This document shows, in pieces, positions 39,479 to 47,849 of a stretch of DNA of 64,000 bases. The DNA is taken from assembly GCA_022796015.1 (NCBI GenBank), contig JAAWHU010000006.1, positions 1 through 64,000 of the forward strand, given 5' to 3'. Position numbers and translations under genes: made by a program. Each line of letters begins with the position of its first letter. Within the stretch, counting starts at the first letter, position 1. This DNA is from Hungatella sp. Its GTDB lineage: Bacteria; Bacillota; Clostridia; Lachnospirales; Lachnospiraceae. Below the pieces are notes generated by a model that saw only the letters and a program-made list of their open reading frames with translations, had not been told where the DNA came from and ran no database searches.

Positions 39479-40912
39479 ATGACGGAAAGGGTGTATCTTC
39501 CTGAAGGCTTTTTTTTGGGGGCTGCGGCAAGCGCCTGGCAGACAGAAGGCTGGAACGGAAAAAAAGAGGGGCAGGATTCCTTTATGGATGCCTGGTATAA
39601 GGGGCATCGGGATGCGTGGTATGAAGGGTACGGGCCTGCCATAGCCACAAATTTTATGGAACGGTACGAAGAGGATTTTTCTTATATGAAGGAAATCGGA
39701 CTGAACTGCTACCGGACATCCTTGAACTGGTCCCGTTTTCTCACGGATTATGAGGAAGCTGTGGTAGATGAGGAGTATGCCTCCTACTACTCCTCCATGA
39801 TCGATTCCTGCATCGCCCACGGGGTGGAGCCCATGATCTGCTTGGAGCATTACGAAGTGCCTCAGGCCCTTATGGAGCGCTACGGCGGCTGGAACTGCCG
39901 CCATGTGGTGGATTTATTCGTAAAGTATGCCCAAAGGGCTTTTGAACGGTTCGGCAGCCGTGTGAAATACTGGTTCGCTTTTAACGAACCGGTGGTAGTT
40001 CAGACCAGAGTCTACTTAGACGGCCTGCGCTGGCCCTTCCATCAGGATTCCAGGGTCTGGATGCAGTGGAATTACCACAAGGCCCTGGCCACGGCGGCCG
40101 TCATGGAGGCCTACAAAAAAAGCGGCTTTAAGGGGCCTGACTGCAAGTTCGGAACCATCATTAACGTGGAGACTGCCTATGCCAGGACAGATTCTCCTGA
40201 AGATATGGAGGCGGCGGACAAATATGACCTGTTCTACAACCGTATTTTCCTGGATCCGGCCGTAAAGGGAGCGTATGAGGAAGGTTTTTTTGATCTTCTG
40301 TCCTCCCACGGAATCCTTATGGAATATACGGACTCGGACTTAAAGGTGATAAAGGACAATACCGTAGACTGGCTGGGCATCAACCTGTATCACCCCAACC
40401 GGGTCAAGGGGCGGATGACGGCCATCCGGGAGGGGGCTCCCTTCCATCCCTGCTATTACTATGAAGAGTTTGACATGCCCGGCAAACGGATGAATCCCTT
40501 TAGGGGATGGGAGATTTACCCCAGAATCATCTATGATTTTGCCCTGCGCATGAGGGATCAATACGGCAACAAGGAATGGTTTGTGGCGGAAAACGGCATG
40601 GGCGTCCAGGACGAAGGCAGATACCGGGATGAAACCGGCATGATTCAGGATCATTACCGCATCGACTTTTTTAAGCAGCACCTGTACTGGGCCATAAAGG
40701 GTATCCAGGAGGGCTCCAACCTAAAGGGGTATATGAACTGGGCCTTTACGGACAATGTATCCCCCATGAACGCCTTTAAGAACCGGTACGGCCTGGTGGA
40801 GATCGACTTAGAGCACAACCGGGACCGGCGTATGAAAAGGTCAGCCTATTTTTTTAAGGAACTCATTGCCTCGCGGTCATTTTCCTATGAAAAAGATGAG
40901 GAATACCGCTGA
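39479..40912 (+). CDS. GH1 6-phospho-beta-glucosidase
   Basis: 477-residue intracellular family 1 glycosidase. The start at 39479 (MTERVYLPEGFFLGAAASAW) has AAGGAAAGGAG upstream; a reading 28 codons longer overlaps the EIIC gene and is not supported. The acid/base Glu170 lies in FAFNEPVVV and the nucleophile Glu371 in VAENGMG. Pairing with a PTS permease implies hydrolysis of 6-phospho-beta-glucosides. No signal peptide. The residues normally binding the 6-phosphate near the C-terminus (DRRMKRSAYFFKE) are consistent but not proof. Confidence 0.92.
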   Translation: MTERVYLPEGFFLGAAASAWQTEGWNGKKEGQDSFMDAWYKGHRDAWYEGYGPAIATNFMERYEEDFSYMKEIGLNCYRTSLNWSRFLTDYEEAVVDEEYASYYSSMIDSCIAHGVEPMICLEHYEVPQALMERYGGWNCRHVVDLFVKYAQRAFERFGSRVKYWFAFNEPVVVQTRVYLDGLRWPFHQDSRVWMQWNYHKALATAAVMEAYKKSGFKGPDCKFGTIINVETAYARTDSPEDMEAADKYDLFYNRIFLDPAVKGAYEEGFFDLLSSHGILMEYTDSDLKVIKDNTVDWLGINLYHPNRVKGRMTAIREGAPFHPCYYYEEFDMPGKRMNPFRGWEIYPRIIYDFALRMRDQYGNKEWFVAENGMGVQDEGRYRDETGMIQDHYRIDFFKQHLYWAIKGIQEGSNLKGYMNWAFTDNVSPMNAFKNRYGLVEIDLEHNRDRRMKRSAYFFKELIASRSFSYEKDEEYR

Positions 40913-40960
40913 CATTCTATGGCCGACACAAAAAACATTTTACCAAAAAGGGAGAGCGTC

Positions 40961-41230
40961 ATGAAACAGACTAAAAAAGAGACCGAAACCCAGGCCCGCA
41001 TACGAGAACTGAGGAAGCAGATCAACTCTCAGAACAAAGACGAAAGCCGCCCATTTACAGCCTACAAGATCATCACCTACCTATGCACCCTGTTCTTTCC
41101 CCTGGTGCCTGTGGCCCTGTACCGGCTCTGGCGCCCCCGGACGGAATTCGACCGCCGGGAGCAGATCCTATGGACCTCCATAATCCTGGTTATTGCCGTC
41201 TATGCCATCTCCCTTGCCGGTTCCTTCTGA
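40961..41230 (+). CDS. small two-helix membrane protein
   Basis: 89 residues from the ATG at 40961 (GGGAGAG upstream). A charged N-terminus (KQTKKETETQARIRELRKQI) precedes two hydrophobic segments (IITYLCTLFFPLVPVALYRLW and ILWTSIILVIAVYAISLAGSF). I do not recognise the family. It follows the GH1 gene by 48 bases and probably shares its transcript. Its 3' end overlaps the end of the decayed LysR gene on the other strand by 31 bases. Confidence 0.65.
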   Translation: MKQTKKETETQARIRELRKQINSQNKDESRPFTAYKIITYLCTLFFPLVPVALYRLWRPRTEFDRREQILWTSIILVIAVYAISLAGSF

Positions 41231-41939
41231 AGGATCTGAAGAAAATGTCTTATCTCCTGACCCGCTTTGGCAGAATAGATTATGCCGTAGGGAATGGTAT
41301 GATTCACGTTCAAAGGAACCGAAACCAAAGAGGGATGTACCTCCTTCCAGCTCTCTAAGCTTAAAAGCAGACAACCTTCCTCTTCACAGCGGTTAAATAC
41401 TTCGATATCATAATGACACGGAACATCCAGAATAGTAACTGCCGGATGTTCCTTTTCTATCTCATCCCTAAGCTGGTCATTGAGGGGGCTGTTGCCGGCC
41501 TCCTGTATCATAAGCCGTTCTCCATACTGGTATCTTCAAAGGGCACCACTCTCAGCTTAAACTGAAGATACTGGCTGCTGACTTTGTTCCACAGCTCCAT
41601 AAGCACGTTGCAGGGATAGAGAACCGAGGTTCCTACCCGGATCAAAACCTGGTCTATCTTCTCCGCCTTATAGGCCCGCCAGACCGCCTCTCCAGACTGC
41701 TTTATGATCTCTGCGGCGTCCCGGTAGACAGACTCTCCCGCCGGAGTGAGAACCGCTCCTTTGCTGGTTCGGACAAAGAGAGGCAAGCCGATATGGGCCT
41801 CCAGCTGATTCATCTGCTTCATAACCGCAGTAGGGGAAATGTACAGTTTCCTCCATTTGCTTAAACTTTTAGTTAAAGCTATTCTAACTTTCCGGTTCTT
41901 CCCTGTCAAGAAAAAAACCTTTAAAATAAAAACATACAC
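41200..41939 (-). pseudogene. decayed LysR-family regulator
   Basis: Two open stretches, 41939-41508 and 41511-41200, are pieces of one LysR gene. The first contains the second half of the HTH (KLYISPTAVMKQMNQLEAHIGLPLFVRTSKGAVLTPAG) but lacks the usual first 15-20 residues. The second encodes the C-terminal part of the effector domain (HYDIEVFNRCEEEGCLLLSL, then NHTIPYGIIYSAK). About a third of the effector domain between them is missing, so the protein should be non-functional. It is divergent from the aldo/keto reductase, which it probably once regulated. Confidence 0.7.
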
Positions 41940-41959
41940 ATAAAGGAGGTTTCATAATC

Positions 41960-42973
41960 ATGAAAAAAAGATTGCTGGGAAGTCTGGAAGTATCGGAAAT
42001 CGGTATGGGCTGCATGGGATTCTCCCATGGCTATGGCCAGGTACCGGAGGAAAGCTATTCTATTAGAGCCATAGAAATGGCCCATGATTTCGGCTGTACG
42101 TTTTTTGACACTGCAGAAACCTACGGGCGGGAAATGTTCTATGCCGGTCATAACGAGGAACTTGTGGGAAAGGCCCTGGCTCCTTTCCGCAAACATGTGG
42201 TTCTGGCTACCAAGTTCCATATTCATCCCGAAGATCTGGAAGAAGGCACCTCTCTGGATGAGGCCGTAGAGAGGCACTTAAAAGCTTCCATGAAACGTCT
42301 CGGGACCGACTATATCGACCTGTATTATCTTCACAGAACCAATGACCTAGTGCCTGTGGAAGAAATCGCCGAGGTAATGGGAAAGCTGATTCAGAAGGGC
42401 CTGATCCGCGGCTGGGGCATGTCCCAGGTCTCGGCAGATACCCTGAAGGCGGCCCATGAGGTCACTCCCATATCGGCAGTTCAGAACCTGTATTCCATGG
42501 TGGAGCGAGATTGCGAGAAGGAAATCTTCCCCTACTGCATCAAACATCACATCGGCGTAGTCCCGTTTTCCCCCATTGCAAGCGGGCTGCTGTCAGGAAA
42601 GGTGACGGCCGACACCAAGTTTGAAGGCGATGATGTCCGCAGATTCGTCCCTCAGCTTTCCAAAGAAAATCTTGGGGCAAACCAGCCTCTTTTGGATATC
42701 CTGGCCCTGTATGCAGACCGCAAATCCATCACCCCCGCACAGCTCTCCCTTGCCTGGATGCTCCACAAATATCCCAATGCAGTTCCTATCCCAGGTTCCA
42801 AAAATCAAGAGAGAATTCTTGAAAATCTGGGCGCCTATAAGGTGGCCCCCACAGGCGAGGAATTCGGCGCTCTGGAGCGCGCTTTGGATGGGTGCACCGT
42901 ATACGAACACAGGGAGCATGTGGAGTCGGAGCAGAAGACATTCAGTAATAATTGGAGAGGGAATCAGGCCTAA
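41960..42973 (+). CDS. aldo/keto reductase
   Basis: 337-residue NADPH-dependent reductase. The catalytic tetrad is visible: Asp and Tyr in FFDTAETYGREMF, Lys in VVLATKFHIHP and His in DLYYLHRTND. The NADP-binding segment VPIPGSKNQERILENLGA is near the C-terminus. TAAAGGAGG lies upstream of the ATG. It is close to the group represented by YghZ/general AKR13-type proteins; substrate unknown. The stop is four bases from the PadR gene stop on the opposite strand. Confidence 0.9.
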   Translation: MKKRLLGSLEVSEIGMGCMGFSHGYGQVPEESYSIRAIEMAHDFGCTFFDTAETYGREMFYAGHNEELVGKALAPFRKHVVLATKFHIHPEDLEEGTSLDEAVERHLKASMKRLGTDYIDLYYLHRTNDLVPVEEIAEVMGKLIQKGLIRGWGMSQVSADTLKAAHEVTPISAVQNLYSMVERDCEKEIFPYCIKHHIGVVPFSPIASGLLSGKVTADTKFEGDDVRRFVPQLSKENLGANQPLLDILALYADRKSITPAQLSLAWMLHKYPNAVPIPGSKNQERILENLGAYKVAPTGEEFGALERALDGCTVYEHREHVESEQKTFSNNWRGNQA

Positions 42974-42977
42974 GGGC

Positions 42978-43286
42978 CTATATCCCCATCTCATCCATCA
43001 CATTTTGAAGATATCTCCACTCTTCTTTCATCTGTGCCAGCTTCTTTTGCCCCTGCTGTGTGATTCTGTAATATTTGCGGACCGGCCCTTTTGATACCTG
43101 TCCCTCATATACGGCTGCGGCCCCTTCTCTATAAAGCCGCCTCAAAATAGCATAAAATGTACTTTCCGTCACTTCTGGAAAAAATTTATGCATATTCTGT
43201 ATAATATCGTACCCATACAGACTTTCCTTTTCAATATAATTGAGGATGCACATCTCCAATATCCCCTTTTTTATCTGTGCGTCCAT
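42978..43286 (-). CDS. PadR-family transcriptional regulator
   Basis: 102 residues starting MDAQIKKGILEMCILNYIEKESLYGYDIIQ at 43286 with GGAAGG nine bases upstream; the open frame extends 78 codons further but without a start signal. The winged-helix signature TESTFYAILRRLYREGAAAVYEG is characteristic of PadR. It overlaps the upstream membrane-protein gene by 16 bases, so the two are co-expressed and the regulator probably represses its own operon through the dyad at 44180-44200. Confidence 0.88.
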   Translation of the reverse strand: MDAQIKKGILEMCILNYIEKESLYGYDIIQNMHKFFPEVTESTFYAILRRLYREGAAAVYEGQVSKGPVRKYYRITQQGQKKLAQMKEEWRYLQNVMDEMGI

Positions 43287-44125
43287 AAACCATGCCTTCC
43301 CATGAGGGCTGCAGAGCATTTTAAAACAACGGCAATCCCCAGCCCTATTCCACAGTATATTACAGGAAACAAAAATTCTTTTCTCAGGCTGACTGTCGTA
43401 AGAAGATTCACACGGTGAAGACAATTTCTCACATCTGCTATAAACAGCAGCACCCCCAAGGCATATATTATGTCCGGCAAATGTTGTACGGAAACCATTA
43501 CCGTCTTTTTTATCATCCATATAATCAGAAGCAATATAATAAATTGAAAGAAAGCATATTCTCTGTCAATCACGAAACCTATGGGAATCCCTCCAAGATG
43601 AGCCGGCATCTTTTCTATGTTTTTTATAAAACACTGTATCTCTGCCTCCAGCAAAACACATAAAACCGTCAAAAAAAGATAGACTGCAAAAGTTCTTTTA
43701 GGGTTGTCTGCTTTTATTAAAAGATAATTCTCTATTATGAGCTGCTCCCGTCCATGGAGGAAACAAAAAATAAAGACAGGAAGCAGAAGCAGGCTCAAAA
43801 AAATGTCCTTCCTGACATAAGCCCCAAAAATAAAGGACAAACATATGGCGGCTCCCCAAAAAGCAAAGCATTGATAGAAATATCTTTTCGTCTGAGGATT
43901 CTCTTCCAGCAAAATCTTCAGTGCATGTCGGGGAGTCCCCCACTGCTTTATGGTATTTTCCATAGATTCCTTTTCTTCTTCCTCTGAAACATATTCCTGA
44001 TAATCGCTCAGAATTTCCAGAACCTGTTTCACAGGAAAAAATAACAGCAAATACTTTCCCAGCCAATGTAAATATTCCTGCTTTGAAGATATGGTGCAAC
44101 CCTTCTCCGTCTTACAGATGTCCAT
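43271..44125 (-). CDS. membrane protein paired with PadR (HAAS/DUF1700-like N-terminus)
   Basis: 284 residues from the ATG at 44125 with GGAGGGG upstream; an ATG six codons earlier lacks a spaced ribosome site. The N-terminal soluble part (YLHWLGKYLLLFFPVKQVLEILSDYQEYVSEEEEK) resembles the HAAS/DUF1700 region often found beside PadR genes, where it helps sense envelope or drug stress. Six or more membrane helices follow. The pair is oriented membrane protein first, PadR second. Function unknown. Confidence 0.7.
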   Translation of the reverse strand: MDICKTEKGCTISSKQEYLHWLGKYLLLFFPVKQVLEILSDYQEYVSEEEEKESMENTIKQWGTPRHALKILLEENPQTKRYFYQCFAFWGAAICLSFIFGAYVRKDIFLSLLLLPVFIFCFLHGREQLIIENYLLIKADNPKRTFAVYLFLTVLCVLLEAEIQCFIKNIEKMPAHLGGIPIGFVIDREYAFFQFIILLLIIWMIKKTVMVSVQHLPDIIYALGVLLFIADVRNCLHRVNLLTTVSLRKEFLFPVIYCGIGLGIAVVLKCSAALMGRHGLWTHR

Positions 44126-44179
44126 ACCCGGCTTCCCCTCCATTCCTGCAGCACCTTTAGCATTATCACATTTTTACAT

Positions 44180-44200
44180 CTACTGTTTATTGATCAGTAG
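44180..44200. promoter_or_regulatory. dyad operator of the PadR operon
   Basis: CTACTG (44180-44185) and CAGTAG (44195-44200) form an inverted repeat with a 9-base spacer, located just downstream of the -10 box of the minus-strand promoter, where a repressor would block initiation. Inference: PadR binds here. Confidence 0.5.
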
Positions 44201-44208
44201 TTATATTT

Positions 44209-44236
44209 ATTATATCACTGCCTATTCTTTTGTCAA
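44209..44236 (-). promoter_or_regulatory. consensus promoter of the membrane protein/PadR operon
   Basis: Minus strand TTGACA (44236-44231), 16 bases, TATAAT (44214-44209): both hexamers are perfect matches to the sigma-A consensus. A promoter this strong fits a repressor-controlled operon. Confidence 0.8.
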
Positions 44237-44297
44237 GGAATTTACGCTTGGAGGGAGCATAATAATCCGCGTCGTTTTTTCCACAATCATCATAATA

Positions 44298-44330
44298 TTG
44301 ACATGTGTATGAAATAAAGGTAAACTTACC
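44298..44330 (+). promoter_or_regulatory. promoter and putative operator of the GntR gene
   Basis: TTGACA (44298-44303), 17 bases, TAAACT (44321-44326). The -10 box lies inside the palindrome GGTAAACTTACC (44319-44330). TAAACTTACCATAA recurs at 45363 before the AAA-ATPase gene, suggesting a shared binding site for the GntR protein. The rest of 44126-44430 contains no gene. Confidence 0.55.
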
Positions 44331-44430
44331 ATAACTATTGTTGACTGTTGAAAAACAAGAATTGCTGGAAGGAGCTAATTTACAATCTCCATGCAAAATG
44401 ATAAAAACAAACATCAGGAGCCAGTATATT

Positions 44431-45132
44431 ATGACCAAATACGAAGTAATCTGCAGCGATATCCGAAAAAAAATACAAAACGGCACCTATGGAGTCAACA
44501 GCCGTCTCCCTACGGAGCCGGAACTTGGACAGCAGTATAACGTGAGCCGGATTACGGTAAAAAAGGCCATAGACCAGCTGGTGTCCGAAGGACTTGTCAT
44601 AAAAAGGCGGGGCTCCGGCACCTTTGTAAAAGGTCTGACAGAGCAGTGGGGCGGACTGTCTCCCCAGGCCAACGGCCTGTTTCACACTCTGGACAAGTCC
44701 AAGATCAAGTCCGAAGTGGTTCTCTTCGAGGTCATACCGGCCCAGGAAAAGATAGCCGCCAAGCTGAATATCCAGCCTGACGACTTTGTGTATCATATTA
44801 TCCGTTACCGGTATGGGGAAGATAACTGGCACACCCTGGATTTCAGTTATATGCCCATTCTCTTGATTCCGGGGCTGAAAAAAGAGCATCTGTACCACTC
44901 CATCTACGACTATATCGAAAGCCAGCTGAAGCTGCGGATTCAGAGCGCCCACCGCACCATCACGGCCCGGCGGCCTGATGAATATGACAAAAAATATCTG
45001 AAGCTGAAAGCCACGGACCCTGTTCTGTGCATTGAACAGGTTGTCTATCTGGACAGCGGAATCCCCTTTGAATATTCTACCCAGCATCATATCGGGGATA
45101 TCTATGAATTTAAGACCGTCAGCCTGCGGTGA
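44431..45132 (+). CDS. GntR/HutC-family regulator
   Basis: 233 residues from ATG 44431 (AGGAG eleven bases upstream; longer readings are unsupported). The N-terminal winged HTH is textbook GntR (SRLPTEPELGQQYNVSRITVKKAIDQLVSEGLVIKRRGSGTFV). The C-terminal UTRA effector domain (VYHIIRYRYGEDNWHTLDFSYMP, then DPVLCIEQVVYLDSGIPFEYS) places it in the HutC group that senses sugar phosphates or similar. A miniature in-frame remnant of the same gene lies at 47293-47355. No metabolic gene is directly adjacent, so its target is unclear. Confidence 0.88.
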   Translation: MTKYEVICSDIRKKIQNGTYGVNSRLPTEPELGQQYNVSRITVKKAIDQLVSEGLVIKRRGSGTFVKGLTEQWGGLSPQANGLFHTLDKSKIKSEVVLFEVIPAQEKIAAKLNIQPDDFVYHIIRYRYGEDNWHTLDFSYMPILLIPGLKKEHLYHSIYDYIESQLKLRIQSAHRTITARRPDEYDKKYLKLKATDPVLCIEQVVYLDSGIPFEYSTQHHIGDIYEFKTVSLR

Positions 45133-45137
45133 AGGGT

Positions 45138-45205
45138 ATGCTTTTTCGTTCATATACCGGCAAGGGGTCCGTCTCGGCAGAAGGCAGATACCCCGTTCGG
45201 TCACA
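45138..45205 (+). repeat. relic of the palindromic repeat after GntR gene
   Basis: ATGCTTTTTCGTTCA (45138-45152), identical to the left terminus of the element at 47361-47883, is followed by diverged sequence with CCGGCAAG and CCGTCT blocks. Only the left end is recognisable. The remaining 45206-45424 is AT-rich with no gene; it carries the second TAAACTTACCATAA site. Confidence 0.5.
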
Positions 45206-45424
45206 GGGGACATGATACGATCGCGATATATGGCAGGTATAGATTTTGTACAATACATATGATATACTATATACATGCAACATTGTAACCTTTTTGTTGT
45301 GGAATTATCCCGTCTGCAGGATTGGAAGCTGTCTATATAAGATCAAACCATAATAAAGCCCATAAACTTACCATAAAAGATTATTAACGTAAGGTGAATA
45401 TATAAATGGAAGAGGGTGTCATAG

Positions 45425-46648
45425 ATGCTATTGGAATTTTCGTGTTCCAATCATAAATCAATTAAAGAAAAAGTAAGTTTCTCTATGATTGCAGGAAGTG
45501 ATCATACATCGGAGGGCCTTTTAGAAGAATTTGATAATTTTAGAATTTTACGTTCTGCAATTATATATGGTGCAAACGGTTCCGGAAAAAGTAATTTTAT
45601 AAATGCCTTATCCTTTATGCGTAATCTGGTTAGTAATAGTATCAATCATCAGCCAGGGGAAAGTATATTTCAGGCACGTCATAAATTAAGTACAGAAGAG
45701 ACTCCGAGCGAGTATCGTATTCAGTTTGTAAGAAATGATATGCGGTATGCGTATGGTTTTTCTGTAAAACAAAATTTAATACACGATGAATATTTATATT
45801 ATTTCCCTTCCGGAAGGCAAGTGAAAATTTTTGAACGCAACGGAATGGATATCAGTCCTGGTGATAGATACAAAAGCATGTTTGATGTTAGCATCAGCAT
45901 ATTAAAGGATAATAGGCTGTTCTTATCTTGTGCCGCTAATTACAGCAATATAAAAGAGATTGAAGAGGCCTTTCTTTTTTTCAATACAGATATGGTGATG
46001 TATAATCCGGAAATCAATAACTGGACAGAATATTCTATTGAGTTAATGCAGAATAATGATACCTTTAGGAAAGCATTTGTTGGTATTTTGCAGGCATTAG
46101 GAACCGAAGCTAAAGATGTAAAAGTGAAACTCGAAAAGATAAAACTATCGGATGTAGTGAAGAACCTGTTAGGAACTCAAGAAAGTACCAGAATAGAAAC
46201 CAAAATAGTATATGACCAATTTGAAGTTGATCTTATGACTGAGGAATCCACAGGGGTAAAACGGTTATTTGAAATAATTTGTCCGATAATTGATATTCTG
46301 AACAATGGAAGGCTTCTTATTTGCGATGAACTAGATGCCGGTTTGCATGAATCCGTTATTTTTCATATCGTACAATTATTTCAGCATTATAAAAAAGATA
46401 AATTTGCACAATTAATTTTTTCAACTCATGACACAAGTTTGTTAAATACAGATTTGTTTAGGAGGGATCAGATCTGGTTTACCCAGTTAAATGCGGAACG
46501 TGCAACTGATTTGTATTCTCTTGTTGAAATTAAAAATGTACGCAAGTCTGAAAATATAGAAAAAGGTTATATTGCCGGAAAATACGGGGCAATACCTATG
46601 CTTAATAAAGAGTTCTTTCAAGAATTGGAAGAAGGTTCTATGGGATAG
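45425..46648 (+). CDS. AAA15-type ATPase, candidate defence protein
   Basis: 407-residue SMC/ABC-like ATPase of the AAA15/RloA-type group. Walker A is IIYGANGSGKSNFINAL near residue 45, the signature-like region is TEESTGVKRLFEIICPI, and Walker B is RLLICDELDAGLHESV, followed by the H-loop LIFSTHDTSLLN. Such ATPases power PARIS, Septu, AbiL and related anti-phage systems when coupled to a nuclease. The next gene encodes a HEPN protein and overlaps or abuts it. Base composition is AT-rich compared with flanks, suggesting acquisition. No phage genes are near. Confidence 0.8.
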   Translation: MLLEFSCSNHKSIKEKVSFSMIAGSDHTSEGLLEEFDNFRILRSAIIYGANGSGKSNFINALSFMRNLVSNSINHQPGESIFQARHKLSTEETPSEYRIQFVRNDMRYAYGFSVKQNLIHDEYLYYFPSGRQVKIFERNGMDISPGDRYKSMFDVSISILKDNRLFLSCAANYSNIKEIEEAFLFFNTDMVMYNPEINNWTEYSIELMQNNDTFRKAFVGILQALGTEAKDVKVKLEKIKLSDVVKNLLGTQESTRIETKIVYDQFEVDLMTEESTGVKRLFEIICPIIDILNNGRLLICDELDAGLHESVIFHIVQLFQHYKKDKFAQLIFSTHDTSLLNTDLFRRDQIWFTQLNAERATDLYSLVEIKNVRKSENIEKGYIAGKYGAIPMLNKEFFQELEEGSMG

Positions 46649-46652
46649 GAGG

Positions 46653-47279
46653 CTGCTGTTAGATCAAATAAAACAGCATTTTACAGAGGCATTACAAGCT
46701 ATAAATGCACAATTTGATGTGGCCGATGAATTGCTTGCATCGAAAAAAATTACTGAAGGACAAAATATTTGGCGTGCACAGATTATATTCCTGGCAAGTG
46801 CTCTCGACTTTTATATGCACGAATTAACCAAATATGGCTTGTGTGAAATCTATAATGAAAACTGGAACCGAACAGATAAGTATGACCATCTCCAAATAAA
46901 TATGAAAGTAATAGAATTAGCATTAAAATCCGGAGAAGATATAGATTGGTTTCTTGAATATATAAATGGTTATTATCGGACGATAACCATGGTTTCGTAT
47001 GAGTCTGTAAAAGATCAGCTCAATTTATTAGGGATTAGTTTAACATCTGTTGCTAATGGAGCTTTCTACCAAAAAGGGCTAACAGAAAAGACAAAAGATA
47101 AACTAAAAAGGCGATTGAATGAGTTGTTCAGCAGACGAAATATTATCGCACATCAAACGGATAGGGCTCACACAGATGCGCAAGTTCAAAATATTACAAA
47201 AGAAATTGTACAAAATTTTATATGTGACATTGAAAAAATAGTAAATTCTATAGATACAGAAGCAAGAAACAAAAACTAG
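46653..47279 (+). CDS. HEPN-domain protein, candidate RNase effector (start unresolved)
   Basis: About 208 residues with the HEPN active-site motif R-x4-H in FSRRNIIAHQTDRAH (Arg codon at 47136, His codon at 47151) and the upstream helix QIIFLASALDFYMHELTKYG typical of RiboL-PSP-HEPN proteins. HEPN proteins are commonly toxin RNases. AGGAGG at 46647-46652 marks the translation start, yet no ATG, GTG or TTG follows in frame; the choices are CTG at 46653/46656 or a TTG at 46572 far inside the ATPase gene. Either a rare start is used or the start codon is mutated. It forms a two-gene unit with the ATPase. Confidence 0.7.
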   Translation: MLLDQIKQHFTEALQAINAQFDVADELLASKKITEGQNIWRAQIIFLASALDFYMHELTKYGLCEIYNENWNRTDKYDHLQINMKVIELALKSGEDIDWFLEYINGYYRTITMVSYESVKDQLNLLGISLTSVANGAFYQKGLTEKTKDKLKRRLNELFSRRNIIAHQTDRAHTDAQVQNITKEIVQNFICDIEKIVNSIDTEARNKN

Positions 47280-47281
47280 AA

Positions 47282-47372
47282 GCCAGCATATCATGACCAA
47301 ATACGAAGTAATCCGCAGAGATATCTGTGAATTTAAGACCGTCAGCCTGCGGTGAAGGGCATGCTTTTTCGT
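47282..47372 (+). pseudogene. in-frame miniature remnant of the GntR gene
   Basis: The ribosome-site region and first 11 codons of the GntR gene (ATG at 47293, MTKYEVI-RRDI) are joined directly to its last 9 codons (EFKTVSLR and stop at 47353-47355), then to the same GTGAAGGGNATGC...CGTTCA tail that follows the intact gene. GATATC occurs at both break points in the intact gene, so a deletion between 6-bp repeats explains the joint. It keeps the frame and encodes a 20-residue peptide. Probably a relic of a duplicated copy that flanked the ATPase/HEPN insertion. Confidence 0.8.
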
Positions 47373-47395
47373 TCAGGAGATCGGCAGAGGGGGCC

Positions 47396-47536
47396 GTCTT
47401 GCCGGAACATAGAGATCCATTCGGGGCCCGCTTTCGCTCAAGTTCCCCCTGCAGCGGTACTAAGCTCGCAAAAAACGCGAGCTAAGGACCGGCGGGGGAA
47501 ATGTCCCCTCATCGGATATCTATGTTCCGGCAAGAC
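47396..47536. repeat. hairpin A1 of copy A
   Basis: Outer arms GTCTTGCCGGAACATA (47396-47411) and its exact complement (47521-47536). The core contains an inner stem AAGCTCGC / GCGAGCT closed by an A-rich loop, and a CCCCCTGCAGCGG / CCGGCGGGGG stem. Confidence 0.75.
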
Positions 47537-47710
47537 TACATTCCTGGCGACTCGAAAGAAATACGCTGGAAGAAGGAATCCTCCCATGCAGGTACCTCTG
47601 GCTTTTGTAAAAACCACTATCAAGGCTTTTGAGCATTTAAAACAGCCAGAGAAAACTTTGCGGGAGGCACCCTTTCCCAGCGCCCTTCATTCAGGCTTGA
47701 CAGGAAAGTA

Positions 47711-47849
47711 GTCCGGGAGGGACCGGTATTCCCGGTGAGGGACACTTGACCCGCCGGTCCTTAGTTCGCGTCTTTTGCGAACTTAGTACCGCTGCAGGGT
47801 CAACAAGAGCGAAAGCGGTCCCGAATGGGAATACCAGTCCCTCCCGGAC
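47711..47849. repeat. hairpin A2 of copy A
   Basis: Outer arms at 47711-47733 and 47827-47849 pair over 23 bases with one mismatch. Their sequence (GTCCGGGAGGGACC...) is unrelated to the arms of A1, while the central core is nearly the same and lies on the opposite strand. Confidence 0.75.

Noticed and set aside
43287..43520. N-terminal extension of the PadR gene
   Set aside because: The upstream 78 codons overlap the membrane-protein gene in another frame and lack a start signal; PadR proteins start at the MDAQIKKG position.
47352..47711. 119-codon open frame across the first half of palindromic copy A
   Set aside because: The corresponding stretch of copy B does not keep the frame, and the sequence is dominated by hairpin arms.
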